The notes beneath the pieces were generated by a model, which was not told the origin of the DNA, did not search any database, and was given only the letters and a program-made list of their open reading frames with translations. This document shows, in pieces, positions 52,796 through 60,362 of a DNA stretch of 64,000 nucleotides. The translations under genes were made by a program, and so were the position numbers. Each line of letters begins with the position of its first letter. Within the stretch, counting starts at the first letter, position 1. Source of the stretch: Dellaglioa kimchii. GTDB taxonomy: Bacteria > Bacillota > Bacilli > Lactobacillales > Lactobacillaceae. Where the stretch lies: NCBI RefSeq assembly GCF_046115505.1, contig NZ_CP170736.1, positions 1,054,001 through 1,118,000 of the forward strand, in the 5' to 3' direction.

Positions 52796-54169
52796 TTATT
52801 TACCTATATGACGATTTTTATTCCTTCTCGTAAGGGCAACTTCATTTAAAGTATTTAGCGCTTTATTGTATTCCGGATTAAAATAAAAATCCATTGATGA
52901 CAATTTAGCCATCGTCATTTGCATATTAATAGCCACTGACATGATATTAATCATATCTAAAATATCATGCTTCGAATAAATTTGTGCACCAACAATGACT
53001 TCAGTATCTTTCCTGTACACAACTTTTATAAGTATTTTGGAACCATTTTTAACGTAATCATATTGAATTTTATTTTCAATTGTATTAGATCGAACATCCA
53101 ATCCGATATAAGGTGCATTTTCTTCAGTAACACCTGTCGTTGCTAAATAATGACCAAACAGGTTCATCCCCGCTGTTCCTTGCGTCGTTTCAACTTTAAC
53201 AGGACTAAATAGACCCGTACAGTTATACGCCGCCACAATTGCACCTTTAATAGCGTTATTAACAAGAGGTTGATACTCTCGACGTTGGCTGACAGTTTGT
53301 TTAAATCCAGCATTATCACCTGCAGCATAAATGTCTTTATCACTTGTCTGCATGTAGTCATTGATTTTAATGGTATTATTTTGATTAAGTTCAACAGCGT
53401 CTCTCAAAAAATCATTGTTAGGTTTTAATCCAACCGAAAAGACGACTAAATCACAGGCAATTTCTTGATCAGTTGTTGAAACGCTAACTATTTTGTTATT
53501 CTCATCCACATTAACAGCATGAACATCATTTTTTAATACAATCTTTATCCCTTTTTCTCTTAAATCATCAATTATTTGATTACCGATTTCTTGATCTACG
53601 TAACGTGTTAAAACACCTTCCATAGCTTCGACTACTGTAATATCAACTTTTTCGCCTTTACGTCCCTCATAAATTGAGCTCGCTAATGCAAGTCCCACTA
53701 ATCCTGCACCAACAATTAAAATCCGTTTATTAGTTGGACATAACTGTTCCATAGCCTTTTTTGATTCTTCTAGATTTTTATAAAAGACAACATTTTCATT
53801 ATCTATCCCTTTAATATGTGGTTTAACAACCTTAGACCCATTAGCTAAAATTAATTTGTCATAGTTGCTATAACTGTATTGTTTATCTGCATTAACAAAG
53901 TATAAACGTTTATCCTCCGTACTAACGTGCAACACTTCAGTACCGAGCATCAATTTAATACCCTCAGACTCTAATGCAGCAGGTGTCGCATAACTCGCTT
54001 CTTCTAAGTTATCAATAACTCCATCAAATAATAAATTAATTCCAGATGAGATATAACTAACGCTATCCTTCATTTCCATAATGATAACTTCAGCATTTGG
54101 ATCTGATTTTGAAATTGTTCTAGCGGCAGCAATCCCTGCGTGCGTTCCACCGATAATGACATACTTCAT
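52796..54169 (-). CDS. FAD-dependent pyridine nucleotide-disulfide oxidoreductase, Nox/CoADR family, lacking Cys42
   Basis: The 457-aa protein has FAD motif IIGGTHAGIAAAR (4-16), NAD motif ILIVGAGLVGLALASSIYE (about 150) and DIYAAGDNAGFKQ (about 275). The C-terminal dimerisation domain is present. In NADH oxidases, NADH peroxidases and CoA-disulfide reductases the redox cysteine is Cys42 in a SFLSCG context. Here the segment is VSYISSGINL, with Ser at position 42. Oxidase, peroxidase or disulfide reductase chemistry that needs Cys42 may be lost or changed. The ATG overlaps the TAA that would end the upstream regulator. Confidence 0.8.
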   Translation of the reverse strand: MKYVIIGGTHAGIAAARTISKSDPNAEVIIMEMKDSVSYISSGINLLFDGVIDNLEEASYATPAALESEGIKLMLGTEVLHVSTEDKRLYFVNADKQYSYSNYDKLILANGSKVVKPHIKGIDNENVVFYKNLEESKKAMEQLCPTNKRILIVGAGLVGLALASSIYEGRKGEKVDITVVEAMEGVLTRYVDQEIGNQIIDDLREKGIKIVLKNDVHAVNVDENNKIVSVSTTDQEIACDLVVFSVGLKPNNDFLRDAVELNQNNTIKINDYMQTSDKDIYAAGDNAGFKQTVSQRREYQPLVNNAIKGAIVAAYNCTGLFSPVKVETTQGTAGMNLFGHYLATTGVTEENAPYIGLDVRSNTIENKIQYDYVKNGSKILIKVVYRKDTEVIVGAQIYSKHDILDMINIMSVAINMQMTMAKLSSMDFYFNPEYNKALNTLNEVALTRRNKNRHIGK

Positions 54170-54282
54170 TATTTCTCCTCCAAGCTTTGCGTATTAATCT
54201 TTCTAACCTTATCAATTTCTAAAATTTCATTTACAACATCAGTAATGACTTGATCTGAACTAACACCAATTTCTGACATCAC
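54169..54282 (-). pseudogene. In-frame C-terminal remnant of the Mga-like regulator after a stop codon
   Basis: Directly after the TAA at 54283-54285 the same frame continues for 37 codons (VMSEIGVSSDQVITDVVNEI...QSLEEK) to a TAA that overlaps the nox-type ATG. GGAGGAG for that gene lies in the last codons. This is what an intact, translationally coupled regulator would look like, so the TAA is probably a nonsense mutation. Confidence 0.65.
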
Positions 54283-55683
54283 TTACAATGGTGAACTAAA
54301 TTGATCTTGGCTAACACCCATCCTATTTGTCACAATCAAATCATATTCTTTACCTTCTTGATAAATTTCTACTTGGGCGTTTAAAACACTGCTTAAAACA
54401 CGTTCCATAATAATAACGGTTAGTTTTTCCATAATTGGATCACGGTTAATTAATAAGCCAATTTTTAAAACGTCATCAAATTCAAAGTTTAAAATATTCA
54501 AAATATATAAATACTGATTTTGTAGGTAATATAAATCATCTGGCGAATTCAAGCCATCGAACTGTGTAACCGATTGGTACGCAGCCAATAATTTTTGAAT
54601 GATTTGCGAAAAATCTTCTCGTTCCAATGATTTACGATTAAATTCCATAATCGTTCGATTATAAATAAAACTTTCACCTTTAAATATGGCTAATTTACTG
54701 TATGAATTAAATAAATTATAAGAAATTTTTGTATCCCGCTTGAAATAAGTATATTTCTCAATATCACTCCAAAAAAGGCTGATTGCAACATTGATGGGTG
54801 TTTTTTTATCAATATCACCATCTTTAATCTGAACATACAATCCAGAATCATTTTTAATTAAATCAAATCCAATTAAAAAGTAATAGAACCCAACAGCATC
54901 TTCTTCGGAAAAGGAAAGTGAATATTTTTTTAAAAATCTAAAAAAACTTAATTTAACTTTACTATATGCAGAATTGTTTTTGATTAATTCACGAGCAATA
55001 GGTGTTAATGTCTGAACATGTTGCTCTTTATATGAATTAATTCGAATATAAATTTTAAGCCATAGAAAAACTCTAAGCTTCTCGTCATCTTTCCATCCCA
55101 AGTCATATTGTTCATCTAAAACATTAACGTAATCGTTGATTGTCTCATTTCTAGACAATAGTTCTTCGCGATCAGTAAATGGAACCACCCTAATGAAAAA
55201 CAGGTAATAAAAATAATTCAGTTGAATTTTAGTCCCAACTAATCGTCGATTTTTAATTTTTAGATCAAATCCTGCTAACGTTTCATTTAGTTCTTTAATT
55301 CGCCTTGTTATTGACGACCCACTGATATGTAATTCGTTCTCAAGATCAATTAAATTCAATGTTTCATTCGCATACAAATACATTATTATTTTGTATTTAT
55401 ACGATTCTCTTAAAAAATCAGTACTAATATTCGATAAATTTGTCGTACCATCTACTTCAAATTCAACGTTATTAGCGCTCACTTCAAAATGAACATGACC
55501 TGAAGCGGTAGCTTCCTCAAGCGTTATTTCAATATTTTTTAGGTACATTCGTAAAGAATTACCAGATATTTGGAGTAATTCCATTAATTTTTTCTTACTT
55601 AAATAACCACCATGTGTTTGTAATAATTCTAGTATTTGGTTAAAAGTTCTTTCCTGCCCATCTAAAAAATCTTCCATATACAT
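54283..55683 (-). CDS. Mga-like transcriptional regulator, truncated by an in-frame stop
   Basis: The start is ATG 55683 (MYMEDFLDGQERTF), preceded by TGGGGA. A TTG at 55737 would add 18 unsupported residues. The 466-aa product has two Mga-type N-terminal HTH regions (LLQTHGGYLSKKKLMELLQISGNSLRMYLKNIE and NETLNLIDLENELHISGSSITRRIKELNETL). A middle PRD-like region and a C-terminal EIIB-like start (EIYQEGKEYDLIVTNRMG) follow. The frame then hits TAA but remains open for 37 more codons. It lies directly upstream of the nox-type gene and may control it. Whether the shortened protein is active is unknown. Confidence 0.78.
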   Translation of the reverse strand: MYMEDFLDGQERTFNQILELLQTHGGYLSKKKLMELLQISGNSLRMYLKNIEITLEEATASGHVHFEVSANNVEFEVDGTTNLSNISTDFLRESYKYKIIMYLYANETLNLIDLENELHISGSSITRRIKELNETLAGFDLKIKNRRLVGTKIQLNYFYYLFFIRVVPFTDREELLSRNETINDYVNVLDEQYDLGWKDDEKLRVFLWLKIYIRINSYKEQHVQTLTPIARELIKNNSAYSKVKLSFFRFLKKYSLSFSEEDAVGFYYFLIGFDLIKNDSGLYVQIKDGDIDKKTPINVAISLFWSDIEKYTYFKRDTKISYNLFNSYSKLAIFKGESFIYNRTIMEFNRKSLEREDFSQIIQKLLAAYQSVTQFDGLNSPDDLYYLQNQYLYILNILNFEFDDVLKIGLLINRDPIMEKLTVIIMERVLSSVLNAQVEIYQEGKEYDLIVTNRMGVSQDQFSSPL

Positions 55684-55823
55684 AAAAAAATCCCCAGCTT
55701 CACTTGACCATTTACCCAATACGATTAAAAAGGCCAATTTAATTTAATTCTATTAATATGTTACCGCGAAAAGTGATAAATTGGTATTAATAATTTTATT
55801 TTTAATTTTATTTGATTTACCCC

Positions 55824-55852
55824 TTGCATTTTCGGTATATACTTGTTATATT
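55824..55852 (+). promoter_or_regulatory. Promoter of small RNA A
   Basis: -35 TTGCAT (55824-55829), 17-nt spacer, -10 TATATT (55847-55852). A good constitutive-type sigma-A promoter. Confidence 0.75.
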
Positions 55853-55858
55853 AAATGA

Positions 55859-55987
55859 GTAACCTAATCAATAAAACTTATTCAGTACCTCCCCCAAGGA
55901 CTGAATACCAAAATCAATCCCCCAATTGATTTTGACTGTTTTACCCTTTTCGACACTGTAACTTATGTTACGATGTCGTTTTTTTTA
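55859..55987 (+). ncRNA. Small RNA A with two C-rich hairpin loops
   Basis: A predicted RNA of about 129 nt. Hairpin 1 is ATTCAGT/ACTGAAT (55880-55906) enclosing CCTCCCCC (55888-55895). Hairpin 2 is AAAATCAAT/ATTGATTTT (55910-55933) with loop CCCCCA (55919-55924). A terminator CGACA...TGTCG with inner GTAAC/GTTAC stem (55951-55978) and eight T follows. The C-tracts are displayed as anti-Shine-Dalgarno sequences, as in Listeria LhrC and staphylococcal C-rich-loop RNAs. No ORF. It lies between the Mga-like gene (divergent) and small RNA B. Confidence 0.75.
55951..55986 (+). terminator. Terminator of small RNA A
   Basis: Stem CGACACTGTAAC/GTTACGATGTCG with eight T. Confidence 0.85.
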
Positions 55988-56084
55988 CCTAAAAACAAGT
56001 AATTACTCTTTTAAAAACTAACTTTGTCAGTTATTTCCTTATTGGTAATAACTTTTTTTATTCTCTTTTTTTAACATAGTTTCG

Positions 56085-56115
56085 TCACACTTTCTTCATA
56101 ATTGCTTGTTATGAT
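56085..56115 (+). promoter_or_regulatory. Direct-repeat activator site and -10 of small RNA B
   Basis: TCACA (56085-56089) and TCATA (56096-56100) repeat with an 11-bp period. They are followed by 9 nt and -10 TATGAT (56110-56115), without a -35 consensus. The same arrangement precedes small RNA D, which suggests one OmpR-family response regulator for both. Confidence 0.6.
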
Positions 56116-56121
56116 ATAAAC

Positions 56122-56254
56122 ATACCTTAATTAAATAACTTTTAACTTTAATTTGTTCTCCCAAACAAATTAAAATGATAATTAATTTCTTCCCAAATAT
56201 TAATTATCCCTACTCCTTTTAATCCATTACCTCTCCCAGGTAATGGATTTTTTT
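56122..56254 (+). ncRNA. Small RNA B with TCCC in three hairpin loops (paralogue of D)
   Basis: About 133 nt. Hairpin 1: 11-bp TTTAATTTGTT stem, loop CTCCCA (56158-56163). Hairpin 2: ATAATTAAT/ATTAATTAT (56178-56207) with TTCCCA in its loop. Terminator AATCCATTACCT/AGGTAATGGATT (56221-56249) with loop CTCCC and seven T. The 5' end CATACCTTAATTAAATAACTT aligns with small RNA D. The three-hairpin, TCCC-in-every-loop plan closely resembles LhrC RNAs. Its terminator overlaps the end of the convergent metF gene. Confidence 0.75.
56221..56254 (+). terminator. Terminator of small RNA B
   Basis: 12-bp perfect stem, 5-nt C-rich loop, T7. Confidence 0.85.
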
Positions 56255-57122
56255 ATTGGCCTTGCATAATTTCAATGATTGCTTGATAGTCTGAACCTGG
56301 CGTCACTATGTGAACACCATTAAAAACCTTTGATAACGATTCAATTAAATTTTGCGAAGCTGCAATACCAACCTTACGTTCCTCATTTTGTAACGCCGCT
56401 TGTTTCAATACCGCCATAAACTCATTCGGTAGTTTAATACCTTGGACGTTGTCTTGAATGAATTGAGCACGCTCAAACGAAAGTATCGGCATTACACTGA
56501 TAAAAATAGGTATAGCCACTTCATTAATGGTGATCCAATCTTTTAATCGCTTAACATTTATCATATCAAATACCGGTTGCGTGATAATATAATCTACTCC
56601 CGAACGAATTTTTCGATTAATATCTTCAAATTCCAAATCTAAATTTACCGCATTAATATTAAATGCCCCACCAACTTTAAATTGTAATTTACTATTTAAT
56701 TCACGATTTGATGGTGATATTCCTTGATTCATTTTTTTAATTGTTGTAATCAATTGTTTCGATGTTAAATCATAGACATTTGTGGCATCTTGTATTTTTG
56801 TAGGATCCCCTTTAATAATCATTAAATTATTTAACCCAACAGCACTTAATCCCATTAATTTAGATTCTAATCCGACTAAGTTGTAATCCCGTGTTGTTAA
56901 ATGTAGGATTACTGGAATCTGTTGTTCACTCAGTTTATATCCCATTAATGCGTTTGAAACGCGAGGAATCCCTAAAGGATTGTCCGCAATTGATAATGCA
57001 GCAATATCTAATTTCATTAGCGCACTAGCACCTTCAAAAAAATTATCCAGATTAAGCGTATTTGGCGTATTCCATTCAACTAAAACCGTTTTTGTCATTT
57101 TAACTTTCTCTATAAAATTCAA
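56253..57122 (-). CDS. Methylenetetrahydrofolate reductase, stand-alone YitJ-C-like domain
   Basis: The likely start is TTG 57122 (MNFIEKVKMTKTVL), because GGAGG lies 8 nt upstream. An in-frame ATG at 57149 has no good ribosome binding site and would give 298 aa in place of 289. The TIM barrel shows IAALSIADNPLGIPRVSNALMGY, VILHLTTRDYNLVGLESKLMG and NLMIIKGDPTKI, typical of the flavin MTHFR domain at the C-terminus of bifunctional YitJ proteins. The homocysteine methyltransferase half is absent. It makes 5-methyl-THF for methionine synthesis. It is enclosed by convergent small RNA B and divergent small RNA C. Confidence 0.85.
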   Translation of the reverse strand: MNFIEKVKMTKTVLVEWNTPNTLNLDNFFEGASALMKLDIAALSIADNPLGIPRVSNALMGYKLSEQQIPVILHLTTRDYNLVGLESKLMGLSAVGLNNLMIIKGDPTKIQDATNVYDLTSKQLITTIKKMNQGISPSNRELNSKLQFKVGGAFNINAVNLDLEFEDINRKIRSGVDYIITQPVFDMINVKRLKDWITINEVAIPIFISVMPILSFERAQFIQDNVQGIKLPNEFMAVLKQAALQNEERKVGIAASQNLIESLSKVFNGVHIVTPGSDYQAIIEIMQGQ

Positions 57123-57228
57123 AATACCTTCCTCCAAATCAATTTTCATGTTATCTTACAATGTTAATTGTAATCTAACAAAACTGTCACATGCCTATAT
57201 TTTAATAAATAAACCCGTATACTATAAA

Positions 57229-57272
57229 TATACACACAAGATACTTTGTGTGTAACTTAATTCTACTATAAA
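57229..57272 (+). promoter_or_regulatory. Promoter region of small RNA C with inverted repeat
   Basis: Perfect inverted repeat ACACACAA-GATACT-TTGTGTGT (about 57231-57252), then -10 TATAAA (57267-57272). The right arm supplies a -35-like TTTGTG at 16 nt. It lies between divergent metF and small RNA C, so it may be an operator for both. Confidence 0.5.
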
Positions 57273-57278
57273 AAAAAT

Positions 57279-57390
57279 ACGATTATATTTTAGTTTAATT
57301 TTTCATCTAGATCTAACCTACTCCCCCCAGAGTCTCGAATAGATTAGTATTTTCTCACCACTACTTTAAAAGTAGTGGTGTTTTTCTTTT
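57279..57390 (+). ncRNA. Small RNA C with C6 hairpin loop
   Basis: About 112 nt. A hairpin ACTC/GAGT (57320-57333) presents CCCCCA within a run of six C (57323-57328) and sits inside a weaker outer stem. A strong terminator CACCACTACTTT/AAAGTAGTGGTG (57356-57380) with T5CT4 follows. No ORF. Small RNA D begins about 40 nt later. Confidence 0.65.
57356..57390 (+). terminator. Terminator of small RNA C
   Basis: CACCACTACT/AGTAGTGGTG stem with a T-rich tail. Confidence 0.85.
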
Positions 57391-57395
57391 TAACA

Positions 57396-57426
57396 TCACA
57401 TTTTCTTCATAGTTACTTGTTACAAT
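57396..57426 (+). promoter_or_regulatory. Direct-repeat activator site and -10 of small RNA D
   Basis: TCACA (57396-57400) and TCATA (57407-57411) with 11-bp period, 9 nt, -10 TACAAT (57421-57426). Sequence and spacing match the small RNA B promoter. Confidence 0.6.
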
Positions 57427-57432
57427 AACTTC

Positions 57433-57561
57433 ATACCTTAATTAATAACTTTTAATTTAATTTATTTCCCCGAATAAATTAAATAAGATGATCAACTTCC
57501 CCCGAAGTTAATCACCCTTACCCTTTTCCGACATTGCCTCTCTTGGTAATGTCGGTTTTTT
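57433..57561 (+). ncRNA. Small RNA D with C-rich hairpin loops (paralogue of B)
   Basis: About 129 nt. Hairpin 1: perfect 11-bp TTTAATTTATT/AATAAATTAAA stem, loop TCCCCG (57467-57472). Hairpin 2: AACTT/AAGTT with loop CCCCCG (57499-57504), plus a mismatched GAT/ATC extension. Terminator CCGACATT/AATGTCGG (57528-57555) with T6. The 5' part aligns with small RNA B although stem sequences differ by compensatory changes. AACTTCCCC of hairpin 2 is complementary to the pstS ribosome binding site. The terminator overlaps the end of the convergent ogt gene. Confidence 0.75.
57528..57561 (+). terminator. Terminator of small RNA D
   Basis: CCGACATTGCC/GGTAATGTCGG stem with one mismatch and T6. Confidence 0.85.
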
Positions 57562-58045
57562 ATTTGCGTTCTATTTCCAGTAGTTGCTTTTTCATATTAA
57601 TCCCACCGCGATAACCCCCTAAGCTACCATCTTTTCTTAAAATACGATGGCAAGGGATTACGATTAATATAGGATTACGACCAACTGCACTAGCAATAGC
57701 CCGAACTGCTTTAGGATAATTAACTTCTAAAGCTAACTCTGAATACGTTCTTGTTTCACCATATGGAATAAGTTCAAGTTGTTCCCAAATTTCTTTTTGC
57801 AGCTTCGTTCCACTCGAATTAAAATCAACGGGAATCGTAAATTTTTGAATTTTATGGTCAAAATAAGCTTGTAGTTCTCCGATTGTATTTTTAAAAGCTC
57901 TGTCATTCTCTTCAAATTTAGTTCTTGGATAAAATGTTTCAATTTCACTTCTTAACCCATTAGGCGACCCAACAAAGCTGAGTCCTTTATCAGTCATCCC
58001 TAACCAAAAATAATCCGTGCCATTAAACCAATTCATTAAGTACAT
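57560..58045 (-). CDS. ogt: Methylated-DNA--protein-cysteine methyltransferase
   Basis: The 161-aa protein has the alkyl-acceptor motif ILIVIPCHRILRKDGSLGGYRGG, with the active Cys in PCHR near residue 130. The upstream helix PYGETRTYSELALEVNYPKAVRAIASAVGRNP forms the DNA-binding arginine-finger helix. It repairs O6-alkylguanine by suicide transfer. AGGAG lies 8 nt before the ATG. It is 11 nt after the yitT-type gene. Confidence 0.93.
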   Translation of the reverse strand: MYLMNWFNGTDYFWLGMTDKGLSFVGSPNGLRSEIETFYPRTKFEENDRAFKNTIGELQAYFDHKIQKFTIPVDFNSSGTKLQKEIWEQLELIPYGETRTYSELALEVNYPKAVRAIASAVGRNPILIVIPCHRILRKDGSLGGYRGGINMKKQLLEIERK

Positions 58046-58056
58046 ATCAAAATCTC

Positions 58057-58905
58057 CTATTCAATCCCAGACAAATTTGCGCCATGAACTTCTGCAATAT
58101 TATATACGATGATAAATGCATTTGGATCAATCGTATGCACCTTATTTAACATTTGTTGATAATTTTGATTTTCAACAATAATCATCAACATTTCTTTACT
58201 CTCGCCTGAATAACCACCTTTAGCATCAAAGATTGTTAGACCTCTATCTATAGTTGTATTAATATCTTCTTTTAATTTTTTTAACCCCTCTTCTGTACTC
58301 ATCACATATAAAACTTTTTTACGGTCCAATCCCGTTTCAATATAGTTCATAATTAAATATGTGATTACTAAAGAAAAAATCGCTAAAATAAATGCTTCAG
58401 AACCTGAGACAAATATATTGAAAAAACACACAATACCATCAATTATTAATAGACTGGTTGCCGGTTTAATATTGAAATATTTTTTGATTATGAGTGGTGG
58501 AACCGTTGTTCCGCCACTTGATGCATCAATTCGATAGAGAATCGATATTCCCACCGCAAAAACTGCACCACCGACAATAACAGCTAATAATCTATCCTCG
58601 ACAATATTTATTTGAGGTGTAATCGCTAAAAATAACGGTAATACAAAGCTACCAATCATAATTTTTTTAGTCGTTGAACGCTCTAACATAAAATAAGCCA
58701 AGATCAATAGCGCCATGTTAATGCTCAATAATACAATTGAAACATTCCAATTAAAAGCTGTTTCCAAAAGGATCGCAATCCCAGTTGCACCACCAACAGC
58801 AACTTCTTGTGGTGCGTAGAAAAAATTAATACTTATTGCAATCATTTCTAACCCAATTAACATTAATAAAAACTGAATAACTTGTGGTTTCATCCTATTT
58901 ATCAT
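58057..58905 (-). CDS. YitT family membrane protein (DUF161/DUF2179)
   Basis: The start is ATG 58905 (MINRMKPQVIQF), preceded by AAAGAGGG. A TTG at 58926 is less likely. The 282-aa protein has about five to six helices with NFFYAPQEVAVGGATGIAILLE and IDASSGGTTVPPLIIKKYF. A cytoplasmic C-terminal DUF2179 domain (about 225-282) ends IDPNAFIIVYNIAEVHGANLSGIE. Function of the family is not settled. It is co-transcribed with ogt. Confidence 0.83.
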   Translation of the reverse strand: MINRMKPQVIQFLLMLIGLEMIAISINFFYAPQEVAVGGATGIAILLETAFNWNVSIVLLSINMALLILAYFMLERSTTKKIMIGSFVLPLFLAITPQINIVEDRLLAVIVGGAVFAVGISILYRIDASSGGTTVPPLIIKKYFNIKPATSLLIIDGIVCFFNIFVSGSEAFILAIFSLVITYLIMNYIETGLDRKKVLYVMSTEEGLKKLKEDINTTIDRGLTIFDAKGGYSGESKEMLMIIVENQNYQQMLNKVHTIDPNAFIIVYNIAEVHGANLSGIE

Positions 58906-58992
58906 AAAGGCCCTCTTTCTATTCAAAATTTGTAACCCCTTACTATTAGCATACCGAATTTTATATCATTAAACAAATTTTCGATTTATGGC

Positions 58993-59028
58993 ACAAAAAA
59001 AGCATCTCCGGATAGAGATGCTTTTACT
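58993..59028 (-). terminator. Terminator of the alcohol dehydrogenase gene
   Basis: AAAGCATCTC/GAGATGCTTT stem with seven T on the minus strand. Confidence 0.85.
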
Positions 59029-59031
59029 ACT

Positions 59032-60219
59032 TTATTCGAAACTTTCAGTTGTCATTGAAGCTTTGTATAAATCAATAACATCATTAACTGACATATCAAC
59101 ATAAACAGCACTATCTAATTTTCCAACTTTAACAGCTGATTCTGCCATCACTTTAAAGTTTGTTTCTTCATTGATGTCAACACCTGGTAACGTTGTTGGT
59201 ACACCTAATGATTTAACCCAGTCATAAACTGATTGAATAGCTTTATCAGCAACTACTTGATCATCATCATCTTGAATATGCCAAACATTACGACCAAATT
59301 TAGCAAACTTAGCAACCGTATCCGCAGATAAAACGAATTTCATCCAACGAGGTGTTATAATACCTAACCCAACACCATGAGTAATATCGTAGTACGCTGA
59401 TAACTCATGTTCAATAGGATGTGATGTCCAACCATCCTGATAACCTAATCGCATAATACCATTTAATGCCATTGTTGATGACCACATTAAATTAGCACGA
59501 GCATCATAGTTATCAGGTTCCGCAACCGCAATTGGTGCCCATTTAATAACTGTTCGCATGATACCTTCAATCATACCGTCAGAAACATCATTATTTTTTT
59601 CTTTATCAAAATATTGTTCTGTTAAATGAGAGAAAATATCAATCGAACCAGCAGCAGTCTGCCATTTTGAGACACTCATTGTTAAAGCTGGGTCCAAGAA
59701 TGAAACAGCTGGTGTTTTGGGACCAAAACTACCTATTTTTTCATTTGTTTCTGGATTTGAGATAACTGATCCAGCATTCATTTCAGTACCAGTAGCTGCT
59801 AATGTTAAAATATCGACAAAAGGTAATTGATCAATTTTAAACCGTTTTGAGGGGTCTAATGATAAATCCCAAGGATCTCCTTCATAAAATGCTGCTGAAG
59901 CAATCATTTTTGAAGCATCAACAACGGAACCACCACCGACAGCTAAAATAACATCAATTTTATTTTCTTTAGCTAACTTTTGACCTTCACGAACTGAACC
60001 CACTTTAGGGTTTGGTTCGATTCCTGCTAATTCAACAACATTTAAATCACTCAAAATTTTTTTTACTTTATCATATAAACCCGAACGTTTAATTGATCCA
60101 CCACCATATGTTAACAATACATTAGGACCAAATTGTGCAACCGCATCATGTAATTCTGTTTCGATACGATCTGAACCAAATCGAATATCAGTTGTATTTT
60201 TAAATTGAAAATCTTTCAT
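59032..60219 (-). CDS. Iron-containing alcohol dehydrogenase (BdhA/YugJ-like)
   Basis: The 395-aa protein starts MKDFQFKNTTDIRFG. The NAD(P) loop is LAVGGGSVVDASKMIA (about residues 91-106), and TLAATGTEMNAGSVISN contacts the nucleotide. The metal ligands lie in FSHLTEQYF and GWTSHPIEHELSAYYDITHGVGLGIITPRWM (about 255-285). It resembles NADPH-dependent butanol/aldehyde dehydrogenases and probably reduces aldehydes during fermentation. Confidence 0.88.
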   Translation of the reverse strand: MKDFQFKNTTDIRFGSDRIETELHDAVAQFGPNVLLTYGGGSIKRSGLYDKVKKILSDLNVVELAGIEPNPKVGSVREGQKLAKENKIDVILAVGGGSVVDASKMIASAAFYEGDPWDLSLDPSKRFKIDQLPFVDILTLAATGTEMNAGSVISNPETNEKIGSFGPKTPAVSFLDPALTMSVSKWQTAAGSIDIFSHLTEQYFDKEKNNDVSDGMIEGIMRTVIKWAPIAVAEPDNYDARANLMWSSTMALNGIMRLGYQDGWTSHPIEHELSAYYDITHGVGLGIITPRWMKFVLSADTVAKFAKFGRNVWHIQDDDDQVVADKAIQSVYDWVKSLGVPTTLPGVDINEETNFKVMAESAVKVGKLDSAVYVDMSVNDVIDLYKASMTTESFE

Positions 60220-60312
60220 AAATATAATCTCCTTTGTATTTTGAAGTTATAGTCAAATCAACAACTACATTATAACCCCTTTACACGATGTCATTCCAAT
60301 ACAAGCCTTTAT

Positions 60313-60348
60313 TAAAAAAAGATTCACCATTTTACTGGTAAATCTTCT
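60313..60348 (-). terminator. Terminator of the DUF2798 gene
   Basis: AAGATTCACCA/TGGTAAATCTT stem with a seven-T minus-strand tail. Confidence 0.7.
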
Positions 60349-60362
60349 ATAAATATAAACGA

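Noticed and set aside
57123..57240. SAM or other methionine riboswitch for metF
   Set aside because: The leader is only about 40-100 nt and shows no S-box kink-turn or terminator/antiterminator pair.
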